Made by a program: the position numbers and the translations under genes. From contig VZTJ01001133.1 in the NCBI GenBank assembly GCA_013397795.1, positions 484,679 through 548,678 on the forward strand: a DNA stretch of 64,000 bases, written 5' to 3'. Positions 13,701 through 22,700 of this stretch are shown here, piece after piece. This stretch comes from Orthonyx spaldingii. Its lineage: Eukaryota > Chordata > Aves > Passeriformes > Orthonychidae. Numbering within the stretch: the first letter of the stretch is position 1; every line of letters starts with the position of its first letter. The notes under the pieces were generated by a model. It was not told the origin of the DNA, made no database searches, and was given only the letters and a program-made list of their open reading frames with translations.

Positions 13701-16700
13701 AAGTTTTAACTGTTCCCAGCCATCCCTGAGCCAGGAACAGGACTGGACTTGAGCAGAACCAGAGCCCAGTGCACCAGGGTGATTTGTTCTGGTTCCAGCC
13801 AAAATCAAGGTTGCAGTTATTTTTTAAAAAAAGGAGAAAAAAAAAAATTCATTGTTTTAAGTCTGCAACAAACACAGAATCAAACCAGGTAGGGTTTGGG
13901 GCTGGCAAAGCACAGTGGAACTGCTATAATAATTACTTTTATTTTTGAAAATTTCAGCCAGAGCAGGGCAAATAATTGACTGCAGGACAGCTGCAGTCTG
14001 TATCAAACCAAATTGAGTAGTTCAGGCCAAACTTAAAAATTTTACTGGAATTTTAACAAGTTTTTATATGAACAGAACTGGGAAGTAACATTAAAAAGTC
14101 TGATTTAAGGATATATTGGTTGGGAGAGGATTTTCCCTTTGTAGTCTTGGAAAGCAAAGCCATGAGTGAGCTCACTGGGAAAGGTCAGTGTTGGGGTTTG
14201 AAGGTCCCAGCGGAGCTATTTCACAAGTACCTGTCTTTCCTTTTAACTAGGTCTGCCTCTGCTTGTCCAGAGAACCATCGCAAGGACCATTGTCCTGCAG
14301 GAAATTGTGGGAAAAGGACGGTTTGGCGAAGTCTGGCGTGGGAAATGGTGTGGGGAGGATGTAGCTGTGAAAATCTTCTCCTCCAGAGACGAGCGGTCCT
14401 GGTTTCGGGAGGCAGAGATTTACCAGACAGTCATGCTGAGGCACGAGAACATCCTGGGCTTCATTGCTGCTGACAACAAGGGTAAGAGGCAAGGCATGCG
14501 CAGCACCACGGGGCTCCATCCTCCTGGAGAGTTTTCCAACCCAAATAATTCTCTGATTCTATGTGGTGGCCTTAATGCTGGGATAGTGGTTGAACTCAAT
14601 GGTCTTTAGAGTGCTTCCCAACCCAAATGACTGACACTCACTAAATCCTGAGTGTCTCAGAACAGCTTTCGCTGCCCCCACTCCCATCTGAAACACCACG
14701 CAGCTGCCCCGAGCTCCTTCCCGCTGGGACAGCTGGCACAGTTGCTTGCTTGCATTCCCTGAAAAGGGGAAGGCTTTCCCTAGCTAACATTTTTAATAAT
14801 CTTGCTTCCTCCGGGTAGATAACGGGACATGGACTCAGCTCTGGCTTGTCTCCGAGTACCACGAGCAGGGCTCCCTGTTTGACTACCTGAACAGAGGCAC
14901 GGTGACAGTGGAGGGCATGGTCAGGCTGGCACTGTCCGTGGCCAGTGGCCTGGCCCACCTCCACATGGAGATCGTTGGCACACAAGGCAAGTGCTTCCCT
15001 CCCACTTTTCTCCAAGTATTTTAACTAGCTTCAGTGTTCTCAAAAACGTTTATGGAGGACGTGGTATCATGAAGTGTTTTCCAAACTGTTAACACCAGGG
15101 GGAACTGTGAGTGCGAGTGGTGCAGCAGAGAGAGACAGGAAACAAGGACATTACCTTCCCACTTCCACAGTCTGCACTTCATCTATGCCTTTAAATAGAT
15201 GCCTATGGAAGTAGCTCTGCTAAAGGGAAGTGAGCGCTAATGAAGGAAAAATCAGGAAAAATTTCTTCATGGAAAGATTTGTCCAGACCTGGCACAGGTT
15301 GCCCAGGGCAGTGGTGGGTCACCATCCCTTAAGGGACTTAAAAGCTGTGTGGATGTGGCACTTGGGGACATGGGCTAGTGGTGGCTTTGTCAGTGCTGAG
15401 GAATGGTGGGACTTGGTGGTCTTAGAGGGCTTTTCCAACCCAAACTATTCAGTGAATCTGTAATTTTCTAAATGAATTTGGAGGGTTAACTTCCAGTTTC
15501 TCTTTTTGTGTTTTATTCCTGAAATACAGATATTGAAACAAAAATGCCCTTAAAGTTTTCTTTTGAAGTTGACATCACTTAGCAGAGCTTTACTTGGCAC
15601 AAAATAGGCTTCAACATTTCTATAGGGTATAATAACAAAAGTGAATAAAACTGTTTTCACATCCTTGCTCATTATATTAAAATCCATGCTGTTGTTATCA
15701 AAATCGGAGGCAGTTTCTCTTACTGTGAACAGGGAAGCCAGCGATCGCACACCGGGATCTGAAATCCAAGAACATCCTGGTGAAGAGGAATGAGACCTGC
15801 GCCATTGCCGACCTGGGCCTGGCGGTGAAGCACGACTCGGTGCTGAACACCATCGACATTCCCCAGAACCCCAGGGTGGGCACCAGGAGGTGGGTGAGGC
15901 AGCAGCTGCTGGCCTGGCTCCGTGGGGGTGGCTCCTCACAGCTCTTCCCTCCAGCAGAGATGTCCCCTCTGCTGTTGGCATCGGGCAGGGATGGGCACAG
16001 CCCCGCGGGGTGGGCCGGGGAGGAGGTCGCAGACCCTGCTGTGGAATGGAGCTCTCTGTCCTATGTGGGACGTTGTGTGCTGGTCACCCTGGTCACCCCC
16101 GGGGCTCTGGGCCTGGGCAGGGCACAGCTGCCAGCACCATGAGGGGTCACGGGGCCCCAGCACATGGCAGCATGGCTGTAGCCTTTTGTAGGAGCTGCCC
16201 CAGCAAACTGACCCTGTGTGCCCTAAAGGTACATGGCCCCTGAGATCCTGGATGATGTGATGAACATGAACATCTTCGAGTCCTTCAAGCGTGCAGACAT
16301 TTACTCTCTGGGGCTGGTGTACTGGGAGATAGCCCGGAGGTGCTCTGTTGGAGGTGAGGTTTTGGCCTTTTGATCCAATCCCAGATTGGTTCAGGTTGGA
16401 CAGGGCATTAAAGCTCATCTCGTTCCACCTCCTGCCGTGGGCACCTACACAATAAATCTCTCCTAGGAATCACTGAGGAATACCAGTTGCCTTACTACGA
16501 CCTTGTGCCTTCTGATCCTTCGATAGAAGACATGAGAAGGGTTGTCTGTGAACAGAAGCTCAGACCAAGTATTCCAAACCAGTGGCAAAGCTGTGAGGTA
16601 AAAGGTTTTTTTCTAATTTTTTTTTGTTACTTATATTCTCAAGTTTAAATTAAGACAGAATTATTCAGTGAGAGACAGGGCACTTAATGCCCAGCTCCTC

Positions 16701-17405
16701 CTGAATTTCGAAGCTTCAGATGTCCAGTTCTCCTTCAGATCAATACAGAGAAAACTCTGTGCACCGAGTGCTCAAGACTGTCCAAGGCAGGTCTTAATTG
16801 ATGCTGCTGCTGTTATGTCACTGTTTCAGAGAGCTGCACTTTATCTCCCTGTATTAAAACCGGAAAGCAGGGGGTGGTGGTTGTATCCTGGCTGTTTCTG
16901 TCCCACTGCAGGCACTGTGGCTGTATCCTGGCTGTTTCTGTCCCGCTGCAGATGCCATGGCTGTATCCTGGTGCTGTTTCTGTCCCGCTGCAGATGCCAT
17001 GGCTGTATCCTGGCTGTTTCTGTCCCGCTGCAGATGCCATGGCTGTATCCTGGTGCTGTTTCTGTCCCGCTGCAGATGCCATGGCTGTATCCTGGCTGTT
17101 TCTGTCCCGCTGCAGATGCCTTGGCTGTATCCTGGTGCTGTTTCTGTCCCGCTGCAGAGGCCAGTGCTGTATCCTGGCTGTTTCTGTCCCGCTGCAGATG
17201 CCATGGCTGTATCCTGGTGCTGTTTCTGTCCCGCTGCAGGCACTGTGGCTGTATCCTGGCTGTTTCTGTCCCGCTGCAGGCGCTGCGGGTGCTGGGCCGG
17301 GTGATGCGGGAGTGCTGGCGTGCCAGCGGTGCCGCGCGTCTCACCGCGCTGCGCGTCAAGAAGACGATCTCACAGCTCTGCGTGCACGAGGACTCCAAGG
17401 CCTGA
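7475..17405 (+). CDS. ACVR1C: ACVR1C (ALK7), activin/nodal type I receptor Ser/Thr kinase, exons 2-9 (5' partial)
   Basis: Single-pass receptor kinase that pairs with type II receptors and phosphorylates SMAD2/3 (family knowledge). Coding exons read here: 7475-7705, 12807-13052, 14251-14481, 14819-14986, 15733-15889, 16229-16353, 16467-16597, 17280-17405; 471 residues without exon 1, close to human. Counting from the first exon-2 residue: Cys-rich ligand-binding domain 1-77 with three N-glycosylation sequons, transmembrane segment about 89-113, GS box ending at 160 (TTSGSGSG), glycine loop 180-187 (GKGRFGEV), Lys200, catalytic Asp301 in HRD, DLG at 319, then the C-lobe to the stop. Phases match across all introns. 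Exon 2 resembles ALK7 (ASVMLTNG, SLPELNAQVFCHSS) rather than ALK4 or ALK5. Exon 1 (signal peptide) is not visible and presumably lies before the window. Oddities: a GC-AG intron after exon 5 and a tandem array ending at the acceptor of the last exon. Confidence 0.96.
8030..8109 (+). mobile_element. CR1 LINE 3' end fragment
   Basis: Matches the CR1 tail: GGTCAGTGATCCTTTAGGTT, a diverged CTTCTAAC segment and ATATTCTGTGATTCTAAG. Confidence 0.7.
9823..9931 (+). repeat. Degenerate TCTA tetranucleotide and TA dinucleotide stretch
   Basis: Repeated ATCTATC/TCTATCT motifs pass into a perfect TATATATATATA run near 9917-9931. Confidence 0.85.
12375..12446 (+). repeat. T-homopolymer and TTTG low-complexity
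   Basis: Runs of 14 or more T separated by GGTTGG, preceded by TTTG-type repeats. Confidence 0.9.
12807..13052 (+). CDS. ACVR1C: ACVR1C exon 3: transmembrane and GS region
   Basis: Acceptor CTCCCACAG and donor GTACGT, phase 1. The transmembrane stretch is almost all Ala, Leu and Val from GCG/CTG/GTG codons. It is followed by the conserved PPNVEEPLSEGNL and GKTLKDLIYD motifs and the SGSGSG start of the GS box. Confidence 0.94.
13053..14250. other. ACVR1C: ACVR1C intron 3
   Basis: AT-rich, no repeat family recognised, no exon seen. Short A-runs near 13826-13850. Confidence 0.85.
14251..14481 (+). CDS. ACVR1C: ACVR1C exon 4: kinase N-lobe
   Basis: Acceptor TTTTAACTAG and donor GTAAGA, 231 bp, phase 1. 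Holds the rest of the GS box (LPLLVQRTIART), the glycine loop, the VAVK lysine and the start of the L45 loop (AADNK) that selects the R-SMAD. Confidence 0.96.
14525..14640 (+). mobile_element. Two CR1 3' tails in series
   Basis: GTTTTCCAACCCAAATAATT and CTGATTCTATG, then a second tail with GGTTGAACTCAATGGTCTTT and TTCCCAACCCAAATGACTG. Confidence 0.75.
14819..14986 (+). CDS. ACVR1C: ACVR1C exon 5: kinase hinge region, GC donor
   Basis: 168 bp, phase 1. Encodes DNGTWTQLWLVSEYHEQGSL through MEIVGTQ. The donor is AAG|GCAAGT, a GC donor. Taking the phase-1 boundary restores Gly-Lys-Pro at the join to exon 6; no GT donor in register is present nearby. Confidence 0.93.
15240..15460 (+). mobile_element. 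CR1 LINE fragment in ACVR1C intron 5
   Basis: Contiguous CR1 3' sequence: AAATTTCTTCATGGAAAG, CCTGGCACAGGTTGCCCAGG, GGATGTGGCACTTGGGGACA, ending TTTTCCAACCCAAACTATTC. Confidence 0.92.
15733..15889 (+). CDS. ACVR1C: ACVR1C exon 6: catalytic and activation loops
   Basis: Acceptor GTGAACAG and donor GTGGGT, 157 bp. Contains AHRDLKSKNI, ADLGLAVKHDS and IDIPQNPRVGTRR. Confidence 0.96.
16229..16353 (+). CDS. ACVR1C: ACVR1C exon 7: kinase C-lobe
   Basis: Acceptor CCCTAAAG and donor GTGAGG, 125 bp. Encodes YMAPEILDD, ESFKRADIYSLGLVYWE and the start of the CSVGG motif. Confidence 0.96.
16378..16447 (-). mobile_element. CR1 LINE 3' fragment
   Basis: Reverse-complement tail: GGTTCAGGTTGGACAGGGCA, TTAAAGCTCATCTCGTTCCA, CTGCCGTGGGCA. 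It lies just upstream of ACVR1C exon 8. Confidence 0.7.
16467..16597 (+). CDS. ACVR1C: ACVR1C exon 8: kinase C-lobe
   Basis: Acceptor CTCCTAG and donor GTAAAA, 131 bp, ends in phase 0. Encodes EEYQLPYYDLVPSDPS and RPSIPNQWQSCE. Confidence 0.95.
16872..17279 (+). repeat. Dimeric 40+42 bp minisatellite made of 3' splice-site-like copies
   Basis: Ten copies, each ending in a pyrimidine tract plus CAG (TTTCTGTCCCGCTGCAG; the first has CCACTGCAG). The CAGs end at 16911, 16951, 16993, 17033, 17075, 17115, 17157, 17197, 17239 and 17279, so spacing alternates strictly 40 and 42 bp (an 82-bp higher-order unit). The 42-bp form carries an extra TG before CTGTTTC. The last CAG is the real acceptor of ACVR1C exon 9. 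Confidence 0.97.
17280..17405 (+). CDS. ACVR1C: ACVR1C exon 9: terminal coding exon
   Basis: The acceptor GCTGCAG is the last copy of the 40/42-bp array at 16872-17279. Encodes ALRVLGRVMRECW through KKTISQLCVHEDSKA and TGA at 17403-17405. Confidence 0.95.
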   Translation, partial: ALRVLGRVMRECWRASGAARLTALRVKKTISQLCVHEDSKA

Positions 17406-18974
17406 CAGAGCTCCCCACGGCACGAGAGGGGAAGGCATTCTGCTGTTCATCTTTCCACCTGTGATAGTATTTTTGTTTCTGGTCTACCTCAGATAATGTG
17501 GTTCAGTACTGCAGTGCCCAGGCAGAGCACTGACCTCGAGTGTTGTGTTCAGCTGTGGGAGGAGGCAGCTTGGGACTCGTAGTTTGGGTTTGATACAGCA
17601 AGTCTGTGACTTGCTTTGGTTTTGTGAGTAAATCAGACACTGGTGAATTGCAGGATGGCCTCAAAGCATCATGACAGTGTAAAAATACCTTTTGCTGTTG
17701 TGCTTTTCATCCTTGTCAGACCCCAAACGTCCTGGAAATGTCTGGTGTTGGTTAAAGCCTGTTGGTGAAAGAAACCTCATGTTCTGTCCTCAGACCAAGT
17801 AAAAGACCAAATTAACGCCGCTTTTACCTGATTTTTGCAGAAATCTGAAAAGGCATTGTCAGTAAATGCATTTTGAATTACTATATTTATAGTTACCTAA
17901 GTAATTAAAAAGGATGGAAATTCCACTAAGTGTGTACATTGTGAACAAAACCATTGACTCAGTTCCCTATTAACATTTATTTTTATTGTCTCAATTTCAT
18001 ATACAATATCATGGTTAAAATTTCAGTTGTTTTACTATGTCTTTTGTTCATTGAACAGATCAATCAAGGGACAACTTTTCTTTTTAACAGTTAGTAGGAA
18101 AAATAATAGAGGCAATATTTTTCTGTTAGCTTTGTAGGGATGGAACAGGAGAAATTCTACCTAAACTGAGAAAATATTTCTTTTTAACAACATCTTTCCA
18201 ATCACTGGTAACATCTTGTTAGTGCCTTTTGATGTATTAGGGTGAAGCTTTAACAAAAGTCAGTGCAGCTTGTTCAGAGGTTTCTTACAGACTTCTGTAA
18301 GAGCACCAGGCTGAAGATGAATATTAACATCTCTGATCATGTTTCCATAATATCACTAGTCAGCAGAGTGAGTTGTTGTATTAAAACTCACCAGTGTTGT
18401 GGCATTTTGTTCATTTTGCCCAACTCCGTGGCCCACGTATTTGAATATAGTGTCCGAATATTTTTAATAGGCAAAATTATACATTTCCTAGTCTTATGGT
18501 TCTTTAAATATTTCTAAATCCAGATGGTCCATGGAAATAACGCCCAAAGATGTTTCCAGAATAGCAAAGCTTTGCAGAAATCTGATGAGGCCCCCACAGC
18601 TCCGTGGCAGACAGCTGTTGTCTGATCACAGTGTGTCAGATGAATCTTTGGGGCAAAATCTCTTGACTGGAGCTATTGTGGGGAAGAATGAGTTAAACTT
18701 TTACTGAGTGTAGCCAGTAGTGCCACTACTCCGGCTTTCACCCCGAGTACTCATCTTCAGGACGTTGTGGATACTCCGTGGCTGTTAATTGCCCGTAAAT
18801 AGGCTTTGATTTGTGCAATTTACCCGTTTGCACAGGGTTTAGTGACTCCTGCTTGTTTTAAACAACGCAGGCTTTGTGTGGTCTGCAGTCAAGTAGTGGA
18901 GCTGTTTCCCCAAGTTGCTGGCAGATTTTTCTCCAGCGTGGTTTCTCAGATAATATCAAGGTCGTCTTAGAGAT

Positions 18975-19105
18975 TCAGGGCAGACTGGAGGGGGCTTGGA
19001 GTGCCCTGGGATAGTGGAAGGTGTCCCTGCCCAGGGCAGGGAGGTGAAACGAGACAAGCTTTAAGGTCTCTTCCAACCCAAACCTTTCTGGGATTCTATG
19101 ACTCA
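18975..19105 (+). mobile_element. CR1 LINE 3' fragment inside probable ACVR1C 3' UTR
   Basis: GGAAGGTGTCCCTGCCCAGG, then GGTCTCTTCCAACCCAAACC and GGGATTCTATGACTC. Confidence 0.85.
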
Positions 19106-21150
19106 ATTCTTATGTGCTTCAACTACATGAACTCTCCCATGGAGCTCAGTGACGCGACCTTGTAGGGGTTTGAGGGGTAATTTTGGCAACTGCATGATCC
19201 AAACCCTGGTGCTGACTTGACTATCACAAAAATTTGCAAACCTAAGATTCAGCATCTGTTCTTGTAGTATGCAACTTGAAAAAAAATCCTTATTTTAAAA
19301 AGGAAGAAAAAAGATTTATTTTTTTAAGTGGGAAAAGAGTTTCAGTTTTCAGTTTCCCTCCTGGAGTCTCTGAAAATTGTTGACCAACCTGGTAATTTGA
19401 ACAAGACCCTTTTGGTGCCTGGCTGGGAGGTGTGGGTGGAGGGTGCTCAGGCTCAGCTGCTCCTCACACAGGTCACAGCTCCAGCCCCAGAAATGCTTTA
19501 ACCTTTTCCCTGGACATGTCTCTTGGCATCAGACATTATAGTCTGTTTACCCTGGCTTTTAATCTAACTCAGTATTTTTGCACCGGTTTTCTTTTCTTTT
19601 TGGTTGTGGAGAGGTGAATGTACATTTTGATGAACTAGAGTTGAACATAAGTGAGCCAAGGGGCTGATGTTGTTGTATTGATCTCTGAAATGTTTGCCAA
19701 CTCTACACTCCTTTAGAAAACCCCAGAGAACGCTTGTTTTAGTGCCTTTCCCCTCCATGTGGTTTGGTCCCGTTCTAATTGAAGCACAGAGGTTATGCCA
19801 AGGCACTTCTGTGCAATTTAGAGAGGCTTAGGTTTTCTCAGAGGTTACGATGTTCCTGATAATCTTGACTTAAAGCACAAGTTCTTAAGCTCATGAAAAT
19901 TTTCAAGGTCAAGGATGCTCAAAACCTGTCACCACATTCAGCCTCTCCTAATTGATGCTTCTAGTTGGGGGGAGTTACCAGTATTTTATAATTTGCTTCT
20001 AATAATAATCTAAAATTTAATACAGGGATTATAGGCTGAAAGGGAAAGTTAATTAATTGTTTCCTGTAGCGCCTAATTTTTTTGTGTTACTTGAAATGCT
20101 TCTCCCAGACACTCTTTTAGAAATTCAGGCTGTAATCTCCTCTGCACTTCCCTACTTTTATAATTTGCACTTAATCAAGCTCATTCCCTCATGTGACACT
20201 ATAAAGAATCCTACAATGTTTTAGGCATTGCTATGTCACTTCTTTGCTTGGTACTAGATTCAGGAATTAGAAAGAAATTTGTTTAGAAATATGCCCAGTC
20301 CCTGCGATGGGTCTGACCTTAGAGCAGGGCAGGTTCTCCTCAGTGCCCGGTGTGTGGCGGGGTGGGCGGGCGCTGCCCCGCGTCTCTTGGGTGCACGGAC
20401 AGAGAGGCACACGCCCTTTTTGTGTTGGTGAAGGTTATGGCTCAACCCCCCCTGCTGTGGTTCTGGGGGGTCTGTGGGGCTGTGCTTGGGGTGTCCTTGA
20501 GGCGTCCTTGGGGAGCCCTGGGCCAGCACCTGGGTGCCCCCAGCAGCACAGAAAATGTGCCCTCCCCTGCCCTTGGCTGTGCAAGCTGTGTGTCTGCGAT
20601 TCCAGGGATCATCCCACAGGCTGTGGTACCCTAATCCCCCCAAAGCTTTTAGGGAAAGACATCCATGTTCTGCTCTAACAGGCAGAACAATTTATGAATG
20701 TACAGGGAATAAGTATCGAGGTACAATATATTTCTACAGAATATAAGAAATGTGCAATAAATTGCAACTTACACTGAATGTATTTTTGGCATAAATGGAC
20801 CAGGTGTATTTTGAATGTAGCTATGACATTGTGTCTAAACCTGCTATGATTCTCAGTCCCTAAGAAAAACGTGTCATGTTTTGTCAATCTACAAACCACT
20901 TCCTGAGTTGTCTGTTTTTAAAAGAAGCGTTAGTATATTATCTGGAACACAGTAATATTTCTGAACTAAGTATAGCAGTGCAGTGCTCAACTTCAACCCT
21001 CGTGTTGTGAAATATCTGATCTATGTACACTGCAGAGTTATTTTTAAAACTATTGCTAAAGTTATTGCTTGGTATTGCGGCTGCCTGGATGTAAATAATG
21101 GTTTAGCTGTTGTATTTTGTATGTGAATTTGGGGAAGACGTGGCAATTTT

Positions 21151-21156
21151 AATAAA
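21151..21156 (+). terminator. ACVR1C: Candidate poly(A) signal, ACVR1C
   Basis: AATAAA near the end of the AT-rich block after ACVR1C. Another AATAAA lies at 20756-20761. Which is used cannot be told from sequence. Confidence 0.3.
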
Positions 21157-22224
21157 TTCAGCATACTCTGCCCTTTTGTTCCCATGGCCTGAAACTGTTC
21201 TTATGTTCATTTTGTGAGGGGAGAAGGGCTGAGCCTGTTTGAACCTGTAGAAACCGTGACTCGTAGCTCTTGCACCCCCACCAATGTGAGCTCTCACTGA
21301 GCTCCCTTTCATACAAGGTTCTCTGATCCTGCTCTTCCAGCTATTGAGATTTTCAGTGGTGTAAACCTGAGTGGGGCCAGCTCACCCTGAGGACCTCAGT
21401 TCTGGAGTCTGTATGCTTGAAAATTCCCCCGACATAGCCATAACCTGGGAATTTAAGTCAGGCTTTATTTGAATTTAAGGTGTCAAAATGAAATCTGCCA
21501 TGCTGTGACCAAAGAAGCTTCTGTGGTTTTTGAAGGATACTGCGTGCTTCTATTTTTTTCTTTAAAAGACCTCTGCATTACAGCAATTACCTGTGAGCTG
21601 CAGCTCCGGGGTCCCTGCGCATCTCCAGGCAGGTGTGATTCCCCGGGGCTGGCCGTGCAGGTCCCGGCTGTGGCCGGGCAGTCGGGGCTCCGGAGCGCTC
21701 CCTTTGGAACAGCAGCAGCCAGCGGCTCCTCGGTGACCATCGGCTGCCACCCCCGGCCGCCGCCGCGCCGGGAGCGTGTCTGTGGCGCGGGAGAGCTGCG
21801 TGCGGAGAAACTCCTGCCTCCCGGGAGACATTCCTTCCCAGCACGCTTGGGCGGAGGAGCAGCTACCGCTGGGAGCCAGGGGTGAGCTTCTGTCCGGGGG
21901 TGCTGTGCCCCGGCAGCTGCACCCCGGCCCTGCGGCGGCAGGACGCCAGGCTGGCACTGGGAGAGGTGTCCGTGCGACACCGCTCGGCGGAGGGCTCGGG
22001 CGGGAAAGAGAAGGGGCTAATTCTTCAATTTCTTGTTATTGCGTACATAACTCCCCAGAAGCCGTTGGTGTACACTTGGTAGCTAAGGAGAGGAGCCAGC
22101 TCCTCAGCCCCTGAGGGCTTGTGCCCCGCCGAGGATGACTCCTTCCTTCTGTCCGAGTAAGGTGGTTGTGGACAGAAACCCTGCAGGCACTGCAGCCTCG
22201 GAGGGGTGAGAGTCCCACCCCGGA

Positions 22225-22290
22225 AGCGTTCCAGGCCAATTTGGACAGGGCGTGGGGCCACCTAGTCCAGTGGAAGGTGTCCCATCACTC
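22225..22290 (+). mobile_element. Short CR1-like fragment
   Basis: CAATTTGGACAGGGCGTGGG, then CACCTAGTCCAGTGGAAGGT and GTCCC, resembling the CR1 segment before the 3' tail. Confidence 0.55.
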
Positions 22291-22455
22291 CAGCCCTGGC
22301 ACAGAGCTAGCGCCGTGCCGGGGAGGAGGCTGGGGAAGGACATCCTTGTGACCTCCCCGCACACGTGTGAGCCGCTGCCGGGCTCCCCTCTGCCTCTGGC
22401 TCGGCTCCGAGCAGCTCCGAGCCCGGCCGGGGAGGAGCAGCAGGCTGGGAGGGAT

Positions 22456-22600
22456 GGGTGCGTGCGGGTGTGCGGGGTGCCTGCGATGGGGTGCGTGTCG
22501 GGGATGTGAGGTGCGTGTGGGGGCTGTGGGGGGCCTGCCGGGGGTGAGGGGTGCTTGTCGGGGGTGTAGGGNTACGTGGCTGGTGTGGGGCACAGGGCGG
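22456..22600 (+). repeat. Degenerate G-rich minisatellite
   Basis: About 20-bp irregular units around GGGGTGCGTGTCGGGG and CCGGGGGTGAGGGG, with an ambiguous base at 22572. The n suggests a hard-to-read stretch. Confidence 0.6.
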
Positions 22601-22700
22601 GGGGGCACGGGGCTGCCGGGGCAGCTCGCACCAAGATCCTGCTTTGGGCTGTCGTGGGAGGTGTCTTTTTTTCTGCCCTCAGCTCGTTTGCAGATGAGTC

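Larger units (their letters stand above)
17406..21156 (+). other. ACVR1C: Probable ACVR1C 3' UTR (extent uncertain)
   Basis: AT-rich stretch after the stop with no credible coding exon, interrupted by a CR1 tail at 18975-19105. Candidate poly(A) signals are AATAAA at 20756-20761 and 21151-21156. Mammalian ACVR1C is recalled as having a long 3' UTR, so a 3-4 kb UTR is plausible; no transcript evidence is available here. Confidence 0.45.
21590..22700. other. GC-rich, CpG-rich island with no recognised gene
   Basis: Abrupt GC rise between the ACVR1C 3' region and CYTIP. 21600-22010 is CpG-dense and has a consensus-like donor (CAGGG|GTGAGC, GT at 21882). 22440-22600 is G-run-rich with an n at 22572. 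A short CR1-like piece is at 22225-22290. No conserved protein could be recognised in any frame. Confidence 0.55.

Noticed and set aside
16668..17405. 245-residue plus-strand open frame as one gene
   Set aside because: It is the repeat array read through into ACVR1C exon 9; only the last 41 residues are a real exon.
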